DNA from: Pedobacter sp. MC2016-14 | GTDB lineage: Bacteria; Bacteroidota; Bacteroidia; Sphingobacteriales; Sphingobacteriaceae | Direction: 5' to 3' | Length of the DNA stretch: 64,000 nucleotides | Assembly (NCBI RefSeq): GCF_020991475.1 | Contig: NZ_JAJMPA010000002.1 | Coordinates: 434,001-498,000, forward strand | Shown here: piece by piece, positions 1 through 15,731 of the stretch | How positions within the stretch are numbered: position 1 is the stretch's first letter | How the letters are laid out: every line of letters begins with the position of its first letter | Translations under genes and position numbers: made by a program | The notes under the pieces: generated by a model | Told to the model about the DNA's origin: nothing | The model's input: the letters and a program-made list of their open reading frames with translations, nothing else | Database searches by the model: none

Positions 1-2618
1 GAAATGTTTTGCAATCTGCCTACCGCATTTTGGTTTCTGACAATGAAAATAAACTGCAAAAAAATGAGGGGAACATTTGGGACTCTGGTAAAGTAAAATC
101 ATCCTCCTCCATTCAGCTGCGATACCAGGGGAAACTCTTGTTAGCTGCAAAAACTTATTATTGGAAAGTAATGGTTTGGGACAATAAAGGTCAGGTTTCT
201 CCATGGAGTGCTTTACAGCAATGGCAAATGGGGCTTCTGGGCCTGTCTGACTGGAAAAATGCAAAATGGATTGCCTATGAGAAACTGGCGGACTCCAGTA
301 TAGATGTATTGCCTAAAGACAATAAAAAAGATACATATTTTGGCAGCAATGTACTACCGCTTTTAAGAAAAGATTTTGTGGTAAAGAAACCTGTGGCCAA
401 AGCAAGTATGTTCATTAGCGGCCTTGGGCACTTTGATATGAGCCTGAATGGTAAAAAACAGGGAGATCATTTTCTGGATGCTGGTTGGGTAAAATACGAC
501 AAGGAAGCATTGTACGTAAGCTTTGATGTTACCAAAGCCCTGCTTAAAGGCAGTAATACCATTGGTGTTATGCTGGGGAATGGTTTTTATTATGTACCTC
601 CCGTAAAAGGCAGGTTCAGGAAATCAAAGCCTGCATTTGGTCTTCCAAAAATGATTTGCAGGTTGCTGGTTGAGTATAAAGACGGTACCACGGAAAATAT
701 CGTCAGTGATCAAAGCTGGAAAACTTCTCCGGGTCCAATCACTTTTTCCAGCATTTACGGGGGTGAAGATTATGATGCCCGTCTGATCCAAAAAGGATGG
801 GATATGCCGTCGTTTAAAGATAAGCATTGGAAAAATGTATTGATTGTAGATGGGCCGCCAGCCATCAAAGCACAGCAAGCAGAACCACTTAAAATATTTG
901 AAAATTTCAGCGCAAAGTCGGTTACCGAAATTTCAGGCAATAATTGGGTGTACGATTTGGGTCAGAATGCATCCGGCATCATTAGCCTGAAGGTAAAAGG
1001 AAATAAAGGTGACACCATACGCGTATATCCTGGAGAACTGCTCAAAGATGGTAAAGTAACCCAAAAATCTACCGGAGGGCCTTTCTATTTTGAATATGTA
1101 CTAAATGGAGCAGGGATAGAAACCTGGCAACCACAATTTACTTATTATGGATTTCGGTATCTTGAGCTTAGAGGTGGCAGGCCATCGGGTAAACAAGGTA
1201 CTGGCAGGCTGCCAGAAATTCTGGAATTAAAAGGCCTGCACACCAGAAATGCAGCGGCTAGGGCAGGGGAGTTTAGCTCTTCAAACCAGTTGTTTAACAA
1301 AACTGATCAATTGATAGATTGGGCCATTAAAAGTAATATGGCGAGTACGTTTACGGACTGTCCGCACCGTGAAAAACTAGGCTGGCTGGAACAATCTCAT
1401 TTAATGATCTCTTCTGTGATGTATAGTTACGATGTAGCCACGCTAGCCAATAAAGTAGTAGGTGATGTGATGACCTCCCAGCTTGACAATGGGTTGATTC
1501 CGGAGATTGCACCTGAATACATTCATTTTACCTGGGGCGGCGATATGTTCCGCGATTCGCCTGAATGGGGAAGTACAGGGATTATCCTGCCATGGTACCT
1601 GTATCGATGGTATGGGGATACGGGAGTTTTAAAAAATGCGTATCCAACCATGCAGCGTTATATTGCATATTTGCAGAAAAAGGCAGAAAATAACATTTTA
1701 AAGCAAGGGTTAGGCGACTGGTATGATATAGGGCCTGAGCGGCCTGGTGTTTCTCAGCAAACGCCAATGGGTGTAACCGGCACCGCCACTTATTATTACA
1801 ACCTTTGTATTTTAGAGAAAATTGCCAACGTACTAGGTAAAAAAGCCGATGCTGAGCAATGGGCTAAGCTTGCATCCTCGGTAAAGCAATCTTTTAACAA
1901 TACGTTTTTTAACAGGGAGACTGCACAATATGCTACCGGAAGTCAGACTGCGAATGCTATGGCAATTTACATGCAATTGGTGGAACCTGAATATAAGGAC
2001 CGTGTGTTTGCAAATCTCATCAAAGACATCCGCGATCGAAAAAATGCTTTAACGGCTGGCGACATTGGTTACCGTTATGTACTGCGGGTGTTAGAAGCGG
2101 AACACCGCTCAGATATTATTTTTGACATGAACAGCAGGAGCGATGTGCCCGGCTATGGTTATCAATTGGCACACGGGGCTACAGCTTTAACTGAATCATG
2201 GGCGGCTATATCAGAAGTATCTAACAATCATTTCATGCTTGGCCATATTATGGAATGGTTTTATAGTGGAATCGGCGGCATCAGGCAGGAGGATAATTCC
2301 GTGGCGTTTAATAAAATTCGGATCTATCCGGAAGCTGTTGGAGATCTCATTACAGCAACCACCAGTTATCATTCCTCATATGGTCTTATTAAGACGTCAT
2401 GGAGGAAAACAGCAGCAACTTTCGAGCTTGATGTAACCATACCTGCAAATACCACAGCAATGATCTACCTTCCCGCCCTTTCTGGCAAGAGAATCAGCGA
2501 GGCGAATAAAGAATTAGATAACGTACCGGAAGTTAAAATGATGGGTTTTGAAAAAGGAAGAGCAATACTTAAAGTAGGTTCCGGAGTGTATAAATTTAAA
2601 GTCCAGGATTATTTATAA
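1..2618 (+). CDS. Alpha-L-rhamnosidase, GH78 family (5' end outside window)
   Basis: Removes terminal alpha-L-rhamnose from glycans. The reading frame is open to the first base (N-V-L-Q-S-A-Y upstream of the TTG at 9), so the true start and signal peptide lie outside the window. An N-terminal Ig-like domain is followed by rhamnosidase beta-sandwich domains, an (alpha/alpha)6 catalytic barrel and a C-terminal beta domain. The GH78 signature is visible as TDCPHREKLGW, with its Asp codon at 1356-1358; the more usual GWTGD continuation reads GWLEQ here, so the second acidic position differs from the textbook enzymes. It is translationally coupled (TAATG) to the next gene. Family call is firm; substrate linkage is not known. 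It is the first visible gene of the catabolic cluster. Confidence 0.9.
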   Translation, partial: NVLQSAYRILVSDNENKLQKNEGNIWDSGKVKSSSSIQLRYQGKLLLAAKTYYWKVMVWDNKGQVSPWSALQQWQMGLLGLSDWKNAKWIAYEKLADSSIDVLPKDNKKDTYFGSNVLPLLRKDFVVKKPVAKASMFISGLGHFDMSLNGKKQGDHFLDAGWVKYDKEALYVSFDVTKALLKGSNTIGVMLGNGFYYVPPVKGRFRKSKPAFGLPKMICRLLVEYKDGTTENIVSDQSWKTSPGPITFSSIYGGEDYDARLIQKGWDMPSFKDKHWKNVLIVDGPPAIKAQQAEPLKIFENFSAKSVTEISGNNWVYDLGQNASGIISLKVKGNKGDTIRVYPGELLKDGKVTQKSTGGPFYFEYVLNGAGIETWQPQFTYYGFRYLELRGGRPSGKQGTGRLPEILELKGLHTRNAAARAGEFSSSNQLFNKTDQLIDWAIKSNMASTFTDCPHREKLGWLEQSHLMISSVMYSYDVATLANKVVGDVMTSQLDNGLIPEIAPEYIHFTWGGDMFRDSPEWGSTGIILPWYLYRWYGDTGVLKNAYPTMQRYIAYLQKKAENNILKQGLGDWYDIGPERPGVSQQTPMGVTGTATYYYNLCILEKIANVLGKKADAEQWAKLASSVKQSFNNTFFNRETAQYATGSQTANAMAIYMQLVEPEYKDRVFANLIKDIRDRKNALTAGDIGYRYVLRVLEAEHRSDIIFDMNSRSDVPGYGYQLAHGATALTESWAAISEVSNNHFMLGHIMEWFYSGIGGIRQEDNSVAFNKIRIYPEAVGDLITATTSYHSSYGLIKTSWRKTAATFELDVTIPANTTAMIYLPALSGKRISEANKELDNVPEVKMMGFEKGRAILKVGSGVYKFKVQDYL

Positions 2619-3721
2619 TGAGAAGATTTGCATTTTTTTCCCTCTTGCTTTGCTTGAATTTGTCTGCCTCCGCACAGCAGGAAATTTCTGCCGCTAAAAT
2701 GCAGGAGATTTATGAAGAAGTAAAAACGCCATACAAATATGGCTTAGTAATGGTGCCTGAAGACGAGCAGCATAAAATGGACTGCCCCACGGTGTTTCGC
2801 GAAGGCAAGTTTTGGTACATGACTTACCTGATCTATAGTGGACGCGGTTACGAAACCTGGCTTTCTAAGAGCAAAGATTTGCTGCATTGGGAAAATATGG
2901 GCCGTTTGCTTTCTTTTGGTGATGCTGGGAACTGGGACGACAACCAAAAGGCAGGGTACAACGCTTTAACAGATACCAAATGGGGAGGAGCTTACAAGCT
3001 AAGCAAATTCAATGGCAAATATTGGATGTCATACTTTGGTGGAAAAGAAAAAGGGTATGAAACGGAGCCTTTGTCTATAGGCATGGCCTACACTGAAAAG
3101 AGCCCGGCACAGGTTCAGGAGTGGACCAGAATGCCGGAACCCGTATTGAGTGCGCTGGATAAGGATGTAAGGTGGTGGGAAAACAGGCATAAGCTTTTTA
3201 AAAGCACGGTGATTGAGGATAAAAAACGTTTAACGGGGCACCCTTTTGTCATGTATTATAACGCAGTAGGGGATTCGCTGGAAAATAATAAAAAAACCAG
3301 GTGGTACGAGCGGATTGGTATGGCCGTATCTGATGACATGGAGCATTGGCAAAGATTTGGCAGGAACCCGGTTGTTCATCATCCGGTTGGAATTACCGGC
3401 GATGGTGTGATCCAGAAAATAAAAGGTGCCTGGGTGATGTTTTACTTTGGTGCCTTTTGGCAGGATAGAAAAGGCTCATTTAACAGATTCGCAGTTTCTA
3501 ATGACCTTGTGAACTGGACCGATTGGAACGGCGATAACCTGATTGAATCTTCTGAAAAATATGATGACCTGTATGCCCATAAATCTTTTGTGTTAAAGCA
3601 TAAAGGTGTTGTTTATCATTTCTATTGTGCTGTAAATAAAAATGACAAGCGGGGAATTGCAGTGGCAACTTCCAAAGCGCTCGGCAAAAGTTCTGTTAAT
3701 TTTATCAAATCTACTAAATAA
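2618..3721 (+). CDS. Secreted GH43-like five-bladed propeller glycosidase
   Basis: A 367-residue protein with a signal peptide (MRRFAFFSLLLCLNLSASAQ) and repeated propeller-blade motifs such as DCPTVFREGKFWYMTY, YETWLSKSKDLLHW and IGMAVSDDMEHW. This pattern of Asp near the blade start and 'SxDLxxW' repeats is typical of GH43/GH32/GH130-like glycosidases, but I cannot place it in one family. The D in DCPTVF (about residue 50) and later acidic residues are candidate catalytic positions. The start codon overlaps the GH78 stop by one base (TAATG), so the two proteins are probably made together. Its position among rhamnosidases and galactosidases suggests it removes one sugar of the same glycan; substrate unknown. 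Confidence 0.7.
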   Translation: MRRFAFFSLLLCLNLSASAQQEISAAKMQEIYEEVKTPYKYGLVMVPEDEQHKMDCPTVFREGKFWYMTYLIYSGRGYETWLSKSKDLLHWENMGRLLSFGDAGNWDDNQKAGYNALTDTKWGGAYKLSKFNGKYWMSYFGGKEKGYETEPLSIGMAYTEKSPAQVQEWTRMPEPVLSALDKDVRWWENRHKLFKSTVIEDKKRLTGHPFVMYYNAVGDSLENNKKTRWYERIGMAVSDDMEHWQRFGRNPVVHHPVGITGDGVIQKIKGAWVMFYFGAFWQDRKGSFNRFAVSNDLVNWTDWNGDNLIESSEKYDDLYAHKSFVLKHKGVVYHFYCAVNKNDKRGIAVATSKALGKSSVNFIKSTK

Positions 3722-3729
3722 CGATCCTT

Positions 3730-9467
<5,738 letters not shown>

Positions 9468-9479
9468 CAAGATATAGTC

Positions 9480-10640
9480 ATGACTGACAAAATAATTTTA
9501 AAGGGAATAACCTGGAACCACAGTCGTGGTTTGGTACCTATGGTTGCTACAGCGCAACGTTTTTCAGAACTCCATCCTTCTGTAGAAATTACCTGGGAAA
9601 AGAGAAGTTTGCAGCAATTCGCTGATTTTTCTATACAGCAGCTTGCAGAGCGTTTTGATTTGCTGGTAATAGACCATCCATGGGCGGGTTTTGCAGCGAA
9701 AACACAATCCATTTTTCCTTTAGATACTTTCCTTTCTGCAGATTACCTCAAAGATCAGGAATTGAATACCGTAGGACAGTCTTTTGAAAGTTACAGTTAC
9801 GACGGACACCAATGGGCATTGCCTATTGATGCCGCCACACCGGTGGCAGCCAGCCGACCAGATCTTTTAAAAGCGAAAGGACTGGAACTGCCAAAATCTT
9901 TTGAGGATCTTTTGGCTTTGGCAGACCAGGGTTTAGTTGCCTTTGCAGGGATTCCAATTGATGTGCTCATGAATTTTTATACGCTTTGCTGTTCATTGGG
10001 TGAAGATCCTTGTCAGCAGGAAGACCTGGTGATTTCTGAAGTCATTGGAATCCAGGCCCTGCAAATGTACCGTGAACTGGCTACAAAGATCCATCCGGAT
10101 AACTTTAAGAGAAATCCAATTCAGGTATATGAGGCGATGACTTTAACGGATGACCTGGCTTATTGTCCATTTGCTTATGGGTATTCAAATTATTCGAGAA
10201 GAGGATATTCGCGCAAGTCGCTTCATTTTCACGACATGATTTCAGTGGACGGGAAAACAAACCTGCGCAGTACCCTTGGTGGAACTGGATTGGCAGTGTC
10301 TTCTGGCTCTGCACACAAAGAGATGGCGGTAAAGTATGCGGCCTATGTGTGTTCTCCGGAATGCCAGCAGACTGTTTTCTATGAAAACGGTGGTCAGCCA
10401 GGACATTTAAGCGCATGGACGGACGAAGAAGTAAACAGACAGAGTCAGCAATATTTTTTAAATACTTTGCCCGCTTTACAGCGTGCTTTCCTGCGTCCGC
10501 GTTACCATGGAAGTATGTTTTTTCAGGATCATGCAGGCGATGTAGTTAGGGATTACCTGATGCAGGGCGGAAATGAAAAGGAAGTTTTAGCAGCTTTGAA
10601 TAAATTATATGTGGAATCAAGAAAGTTGCAAGTATCATGA
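9480..10640 (+). CDS. Solute-binding-protein-fold protein without signal peptide (1)
   Basis: A 386-residue protein resembling ABC-transporter sugar-binding proteins (SBP family 1): an N-terminal Rossmann-like lobe ([14 protein letters not shown]), then a hinge region [18 protein letters not shown] that mirrors the usual 'GLPxDxxxxxLxYN' stretch, and a C-terminal lobe. The N terminus ([15 protein letters not shown]) has no hydrophobic segment and no lipobox, so it should stay in the cytoplasm. No ABC permease or ATPase is near. Its stop overlaps the start of the first CoA-transferase by four bases (ATGA), which points to joint production. A second homolog lies at 12935. Function unknown; it may bind or deliver a cytoplasmic substrate, or be a repurposed fold. 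Confidence 0.75.
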   Translation: MTDKIILKGITWNHSRGLVPMVATAQRFSELHPSVEITWEKRSLQQFADFSIQQLAERFDLLVIDHPWAGFAAKTQSIFPLDTFLSADYLKDQELNTVGQSFESYSYDGHQWALPIDAATPVAASRPDLLKAKGLELPKSFEDLLALADQGLVAFAGIPIDVLMNFYTLCCSLGEDPCQQEDLVISEVIGIQALQMYRELATKIHPDNFKRNPIQVYEAMTLTDDLAYCPFAYGYSNYSRRGYSRKSLHFHDMISVDGKTNLRSTLGGTGLAVSSGSAHKEMAVKYAAYVCSPECQQTVFYENGGQPGHLSAWTDEEVNRQSQQYFLNTLPALQRAFLRPRYHGSMFFQDHAGDVVRDYLMQGGNEKEVLAALNKLYVESRKLQVS

Positions 10641-11788
10641 CAAGACCATTAGAGGGACTTTTAGTACTGGAATTTTGCCAGTTCCTTGCAGGACCTTCGG
10701 CAGGGTTAAAACTGGCCGACCTGGGAGCAAGGGTAATTAAAATTGAGCGTCCTGTAAAAGGAGATGCCTGCAGACAGCTGGCCATTAAAAATCTTTTTGA
10801 AGGCGATGATAGTTTGCTCTTTCACACCATTAACCGCAATAAGGAATCTTATGCTGCCGATCTTAAGAATCCTGAAGATTTGAAACGGGTGAAACAATTG
10901 ATTGCCAAAGCGGATGTAATGACCCATAACTTCAGGCCAGGGGTGATGGAGAAGATTGGTTTGGATTATGTGAATGTGCAAGCCCTCAACCCTAATATTA
11001 TTTATGGTGTGGTAACGGGTTACGGTAATGAAGGTCCCTGGGCCAATAAGCCGGGACAAGATTTATTGGTGCAATCTATGTCTGGCCTTACCTACCTTTC
11101 TGGCAGTGATCAGGATGGACCTGTTCCTTTTGGACTTTCAGTATCTGATATCATGTGCGGAAATCATTTGGTTCAGGGTATTTTAGCCGCACTGATTAAA
11201 CGTGCCAAAACGGGTAAAAGCGTGTTGGTGGAAGTGAGTTTGTTAGAGTCAACTTTAGATTTACAGTTTGAAGTATTGACCACTTATCTTAATGATGGCG
11301 GTCAGCTGCCTAAACGCAGTAGCGTGAGCGGTAGTGCGCATGCCTATTTAAGTGCTCCGTATGCCATTTATCAAACAGCAGATGCTTATCTGGCTTTAGC
11401 AATGGGCAACTTGCCAAAGATCAGTAACATCATTGGTTGCGACATTTCTTCTGTATATATTAATGCAGACTCTTCATTTGATCAGCGAGACGAATTGCTG
11501 AACTTATTAGGAGAGACCTTTAAAACGCAAAGCAATGCCTTTTGGTTGAGTTTAATGGAGCCTGAAGATATTTGGTGCGCCGCAGTTTTAAATTACAAGG
11601 AAGCAACTGAACTGTCTGCATTTAAGGATCTTGAAATTAGACAGACTTTAAATCTTGGTAACGGACAAACATTGGATACCACAAGACTGCCTATCCAGAT
11701 TAATGGAAATAAGCTTTGCAGTGACAAAGCCGCGCCAGCAATTGGTGCAAATAATGGAATAATCAATAGCGAATTTGAGTTAGTATAA
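10637..11788 (+). CDS. Class III CoA-transferase (CaiB/BaiF family), copy 1
   Basis: Transfers CoA between carboxylic acids through an enzyme-bound aspartyl mixed anhydride. The 383-residue sequence shows the family start [27 protein letters not shown], the [15 protein letters not shown] motif and the catalytic Asp at D171 in LSVSDIMCG. Length is normal for the family. It is adjacent to a close paralog (copy 2, next gene), and the two probably form a heteromer or act on related acids. Joined by ATGA overlap to the upstream SBP-fold gene. Its acceptor is not predictable; given the neighbours a sugar acid or hydroxy acid is a reasonable inference. Confidence 0.9.
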   Translation: MTRPLEGLLVLEFCQFLAGPSAGLKLADLGARVIKIERPVKGDACRQLAIKNLFEGDDSLLFHTINRNKESYAADLKNPEDLKRVKQLIAKADVMTHNFRPGVMEKIGLDYVNVQALNPNIIYGVVTGYGNEGPWANKPGQDLLVQSMSGLTYLSGSDQDGPVPFGLSVSDIMCGNHLVQGILAALIKRAKTGKSVLVEVSLLESTLDLQFEVLTTYLNDGGQLPKRSSVSGSAHAYLSAPYAIYQTADAYLALAMGNLPKISNIIGCDISSVYINADSSFDQRDELLNLLGETFKTQSNAFWLSLMEPEDIWCAAVLNYKEATELSAFKDLEIRQTLNLGNGQTLDTTRLPIQINGNKLCSDKAAPAIGANNGIINSEFELV

Positions 11789-11790
11789 AT

Positions 11791-12948
11791 ATGAAACCAC
11801 TTGAAGATTATTTGGTCATTGATTTTAGTCAGTTTCTATCCGGCCCTTCTGCAAGTTTAAAGCTGGCAGATATGGGGGCCAGGGTGATAAAAATTGAGAA
11901 ACCTGAAACGGGTGACATTTGCAGGACCCTTTACATTTCAAATTTGGTGATGAATGGAGAGTCTTCCGTATTTCATGCCATCAATAGAAATAAAGAAAGC
12001 TTTGCAGGAGATTTAAAGATTAAAGAAGATTACCACACTATTCTGGAACTTGTGCGTAAGGCAGATGTGATGATTCATAATTTTCGTCCCGGAGTCATCA
12101 ACCGCCTTGGTTTAGATTATGAAACGGTAAAAAAACTCAATCCTTCTATTATATATGGTGAGATTTCAGGCTACGGTAACGAGGGAGACTGGAAATCTAA
12201 GCCGGGTCAGGATTTGTTGCTGCAGTCGGTTACCGGTTTAACCACATTAACCGGAAATGGCGACAGAGGGCCATTGGCTATGGGACTTTCTATAGTTGAT
12301 ATGTTGGCCGGTGCACATCTTGCACAGGGAATTTTGGCTTGTTTATACAAAAAGGCCATTTCTGGTGTGGGTGCCAGTGTACAGGTGAGTATGATGGAAT
12401 CGGCTTATGATTTTCAGTTTGAAACCATTACTACTTTTATGAATGATGGCGGTGAACTTCCAAAGCGATCCTTAAAAAATAATGCCAATGCCTACCTTGG
12501 GGCTCCTTACGGGATTTACAAAACAAGCGATGGGTATATGGCCCTGGCCATGGGGTCCATTCCGGTATTGGCAACTTTGTTAAATTGTCCGGAATTAATC
12601 CCTTTTGAATCTCCTGCGCAAGCTTTTAATGAAAGAGATCAAATTAAGGCGATTCTGGCTGCGCATCTTTCCGGTGATACGACAAAAAAATGGCTTTCTG
12701 TTCTTGAACCTGCAGACATCTGGTGTGCGGATGTATTAAATTGGGATACTTTGGTTGCACATGAAGGCTTTAAAGTGCTGAATATGGTTCAGGAAGTAGA
12801 AATGAAAGATGGTTATAAATATAAAACCACAAGGTGCCCAATACGGATTGATGGTGAACTGCTGACTTCGTCAGTTGGGTCGCCTAAATTAGGGCAGGAC
12901 AATGAAAAGATCCTAAAGGAGTTTATGATAGCAAATGGAGAAGATTAA
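11791..12948 (+). CDS. Class III CoA-transferase (CaiB/BaiF family), copy 2
   Basis: Close paralog of the previous gene (385 residues), with matching blocks such as HNFRPGVINRLGLDYETV and a conserved KPGQDLLLQS. The catalytic Asp is D170 in LSIVDMLAG, so both copies look active. It starts two bases after the copy 1 stop and overlaps the second SBP-fold gene by 14 bases. Two-subunit class III CoA-transferases are known (for example benzylsuccinate CoA-transferase BbsEF), so a mixed complex is plausible. Substrate unknown. Confidence 0.9.
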   Translation: MKPLEDYLVIDFSQFLSGPSASLKLADMGARVIKIEKPETGDICRTLYISNLVMNGESSVFHAINRNKESFAGDLKIKEDYHTILELVRKADVMIHNFRPGVINRLGLDYETVKKLNPSIIYGEISGYGNEGDWKSKPGQDLLLQSVTGLTTLTGNGDRGPLAMGLSIVDMLAGAHLAQGILACLYKKAISGVGASVQVSMMESAYDFQFETITTFMNDGGELPKRSLKNNANAYLGAPYGIYKTSDGYMALAMGSIPVLATLLNCPELIPFESPAQAFNERDQIKAILAAHLSGDTTKKWLSVLEPADIWCADVLNWDTLVAHEGFKVLNMVQEVEMKDGYKYKTTRCPIRIDGELLTSSVGSPKLGQDNEKILKEFMIANGED

Positions 12949-14179
12949 TCATCAGCATATTTTAAGGATTGCAGTACGCAAATTTGCCCCATTTGAATCT
13001 ACTATGGACAAATTGTGGGCGAGTTATTGTGCAGTATCGGGATGTGAACTGAAGGCCGAATTTATTGCGATGGACCTTCATGAACTCCATGAAACTACGC
13101 TACTCGATAAAGGACTGGCTGATGGGTCTTGGGATATTGCACATTTAAATACTGACTGGTTACTTGAAGGCTATGAGGATAAAGCGATAGAAGACCTTAA
13201 GCCTTACCTGGATGAAAATCCTCCTGAAGGTTTTCCTGGAGCCTGGAGTAGTTCTTTGCTCAGTTTACAGCAATTTGATAAACAAGTGCTTGGTTTGCCT
13301 TTTCACGACGGGCCGGAGTGTTTGATCTATAGAAAGGATTTGTTTGAAAACCCTGAAGAGCAGGAGGCTTACTTTAAACTATATGGTGAAAAGCTGGCAC
13401 CGCCTACAAGTTGGGCGGGTTTTCTTCAACTCTCACATTTCTTTCACCGTCCTGAACAAGATTTGTATGGTTCTGTTTTTGCAGGTTATCCGGACGGCCA
13501 CAATACTGTTTTTGATTTCTGTTTACAGCTATGGAGCCGTGGCGGCCAGCTGACCAATGAACAGGGTAAAATCAATATTGACAGCCCTGAGGCTGTTGCA
13601 GCTGTAGCGTTTTACAGGCAGTTGTTAAATGATGATAAAGCTGTTCATCCTGGCTCTGCTGACTTTGATTCGGTAAAGGCAGGCGCAGCATTTTCAAGAG
13701 GAGAAGCGGCATTGATGATCAACTGGTTCGGTTTTGCTTCAGTTTGTGAAGTAGACGCAGCATCAAATGTGAAAGGAAAAGTTGGCATTACCACATTGCC
13801 GGTGGCAGAAGGTCATGTACCGGCATCACTAAATGTGTATTGGCTGTACACCATTGGATCTGGTAGTAGAAATAAAGCTATTGCTTACGATTTTATACGG
13901 CATGCGGTGAATAAGGAAAGTGATAAACTGTTGACGCTGGAAGGTGGCATTGGTTGTCGGATTTCTACCTGGAAAGATGAAGAAATCAATCAAATTATTC
14001 CTTATTACCACCAGCTGGAGCAACTGCATGTAGGTGCAAAATCGCTTCCTCAAAAAAGAAACTGGGCTGCTATTGCAAGCATTGTAGATCAAATGGTACT
14101 TAAGGCTATGGGTTCGGCTGTAAGTACTGAAAGTTTGCTGAAAGAGGCACAAGCTCAAATTGATTCAATTGACAATTAA
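12935..14179 (+). CDS. Solute-binding-protein-fold protein without signal peptide (2)
   Basis: A 414-residue relative of MalE-like binding proteins. Landmarks are GLPFHDGPECLIYRKDLF (the family's hinge motif), FDFCLQLWSRGGQ, INIDSPEAVAAVAFYRQLL, FSRGEAALMINWFG and VNVYW-like SLNVYWLYTIGSGS. These are strongly diagnostic of SBP family 1. The start MEKINHQHILRIAV lies inside the CoA-transferase 2 gene and carries no signal peptide or lipobox; the next in-frame starts also give none. It is therefore predicted to be cytosolic. No ABC transporter genes are present. The alternation SBP, CoA-transferase, CoA-transferase, SBP suggests a functional unit. What it binds is unknown. Confidence 0.85.
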   Translation: MEKINHQHILRIAVRKFAPFESTMDKLWASYCAVSGCELKAEFIAMDLHELHETTLLDKGLADGSWDIAHLNTDWLLEGYEDKAIEDLKPYLDENPPEGFPGAWSSSLLSLQQFDKQVLGLPFHDGPECLIYRKDLFENPEEQEAYFKLYGEKLAPPTSWAGFLQLSHFFHRPEQDLYGSVFAGYPDGHNTVFDFCLQLWSRGGQLTNEQGKINIDSPEAVAAVAFYRQLLNDDKAVHPGSADFDSVKAGAAFSRGEAALMINWFGFASVCEVDAASNVKGKVGITTLPVAEGHVPASLNVYWLYTIGSGSRNKAIAYDFIRHAVNKESDKLLTLEGGIGCRISTWKDEEINQIIPYYHQLEQLHVGAKSLPQKRNWAAIASIVDQMVLKAMGSAVSTESLLKEAQAQIDSIDN

Positions 14180-14182
14180 GTT

Positions 14183-15256
14183 ATGGATATAAATTATAAA
14201 CCGGAATTACCGGAAACCAATCAACCTATTATTATCATCGGCGCAGGCGGAATTGTTGCAGATGCGCATCTTCCTGCCTACGTAAAAGCGGGTTTTACTG
14301 TTCATGGCATTGTAAATCGTACCCGGGAACGTGCAGCGAAACTTGCTGAGCGGTTCGGTATTCCGAATGTATACGCCAACGTGGCTGAAGCAGTGGCTCA
14401 AGCTCCTGAGCATGCGGTATACGACCTGACCATTATGCCTGAGCAATACCTGGAAACATTGGAGCAATTGCCGGATGGAGCAGCGGTGCTGATCCAGAAA
14501 CCTATGGGCGATGATTTTAACCAGGCGAAGGAAATTCTGGAATTGTGCAGACGAAAAAAACTGGTTGCCGCAATTAATTTTCAGTTGCGTTATGCTCCCT
14601 TTGTAAGTGCTGCCAGAGACCTTATAAATAAAGGTTTGATTGGGGAACTGTACGATATGGAAGTACGGGTGACGATAAAAACACCATGGGAAATCTTTCC
14701 GCATGTGATTGTTCACCCAAGGCTTGAAATTCAATACCATAGCATCCACTATGTAGATATGATCCGTTCCTTTCTGGGCGACCCAAAAAGCATTCTGGCT
14801 AAAACGTTGAAACATCCGGCCAAAACCCTGTCTTCGTCCCGTTCTACTATTTTGTTTGATTATGGAGATACCATGCATGCAGTGATCAATACCAATCATG
14901 ACCATGATTTTGGGCCTGATCATCAAGAAAGTTTCATTAAATGGGAAGGTACTAAGGGCGCTATTAAAGCCAAGATGGGATTATTGATGGATTACCCGCA
15001 TGGTGTACCTGATGTATTTCAGTATTGCATACCTGAAGAAGGAAAAGCGCCGGAATGGAAAACCGTTGAATTGGAAGGTAGCTGGTTCCCTGATGCATTT
15101 GTAGGCACTATGGCGGCTTTGATGCGTTTTAAAGAAGGTTCTTCTGAGGTATTGCCTACCAGTGTAGAAGATGTAATTAAAACGATGGCGACTGTAGAAG
15201 CCGCTTATACTTCCAGTGATAACGGAGGCATTTCATTAACCAATATTGAACAATAA
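14183..15256 (+). CDS. Gfo/Idh/MocA family NAD(P)-dependent oxidoreductase
   Basis: A 357-residue cytoplasmic dehydrogenase likely oxidising or reducing a sugar, sugar lactone or inositol-like substrate. An N-terminal Rossmann fold has the nucleotide-binding stretch [18 protein letters not shown] (residues 16-33). The usual EKP motif is QKP at 105-107, keeping the catalytic-site Lys (K106). [19 protein letters not shown] supplies the conserved His/Asp region of the C-terminal domain. It follows the second SBP-fold gene by three bases and precedes the MaoC-like gene. A role in making the keto or acid form of the pathway sugar is inferred from position. Confidence 0.85.
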   Translation: MDINYKPELPETNQPIIIIGAGGIVADAHLPAYVKAGFTVHGIVNRTRERAAKLAERFGIPNVYANVAEAVAQAPEHAVYDLTIMPEQYLETLEQLPDGAAVLIQKPMGDDFNQAKEILELCRRKKLVAAINFQLRYAPFVSAARDLINKGLIGELYDMEVRVTIKTPWEIFPHVIVHPRLEIQYHSIHYVDMIRSFLGDPKSILAKTLKHPAKTLSSSRSTILFDYGDTMHAVINTNHDHDFGPDHQESFIKWEGTKGAIKAKMGLLMDYPHGVPDVFQYCIPEEGKAPEWKTVELEGSWFPDAFVGTMAALMRFKEGSSEVLPTSVEDVIKTMATVEAAYTSSDNGGISLTNIEQ

Positions 15257-15267
15257 AAAATAAGCAG

Positions 15268-15708
15268 ATGTATTTTAAATCTATATTTTTCGAAGACTAT
15301 CAATTAGAAGATAAACGTGTTACCCTTGGACGCACCATTACAGAGACTGATTTTGTAGTGCATGCCGGGCATACAGGTGATTTTTTTCCGCACCATATGG
15401 ATGCAGAATGGTGTAAAACACAACCCTTTAAACAGCGTATTGCCCACGGCACGATGATTTTTAGCATAGGCATCGGACTAACCGCTTCGGAGATCAATCC
15501 TGAAGCCATGTCAAAAGGTTACGATCGCCTCCGCTTTATAAAACCAGTTTTTATTGGCGATACCATTCATTCGGAAATCACCATATCAGAAAAAATGGAA
15601 GCTAAAAAGCCAGAATACGGAACGGTAACGGAACACGTAGAGATCGTTAACCAGCATGGTGAAGTAGTAGTGGTATGCGATCACCTGTTACTGGTAAAAA
15701 AGAAATAA
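15268..15708 (+). CDS. MaoC-like hot-dog-fold (R)-hydratase/dehydratase
   Basis: A 146-residue single hot-dog protein. The hydratase signature [15 protein letters not shown] matches the family pattern 'xGDxNPxHxD', supplying the catalytic Asp and His, and [15 protein letters not shown] gives the adjacent helix. Such enzymes hydrate or dehydrate CoA thioesters, which fits the two CoA-transferases just upstream. With the Gfo/Idh/MocA enzyme between them, the set suggests activation of an acid to a CoA ester and then loss or addition of water. The actual thioester is unknown. Usual length for stand-alone members. Confidence 0.88.
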   Translation: MYFKSIFFEDYQLEDKRVTLGRTITETDFVVHAGHTGDFFPHHMDAEWCKTQPFKQRIAHGTMIFSIGIGLTASEINPEAMSKGYDRLRFIKPVFIGDTIHSEITISEKMEAKKPEYGTVTEHVEIVNQHGEVVVVCDHLLLVKKK

Positions 15709-15731
15709 TTATTATTTAATAAAATCAAGAT

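Noticed and set aside
9480..14179. A conventional ABC sugar importer
   Set aside because: Both binding proteins lack signal peptides and no permease or ATPase gene is present in the window.
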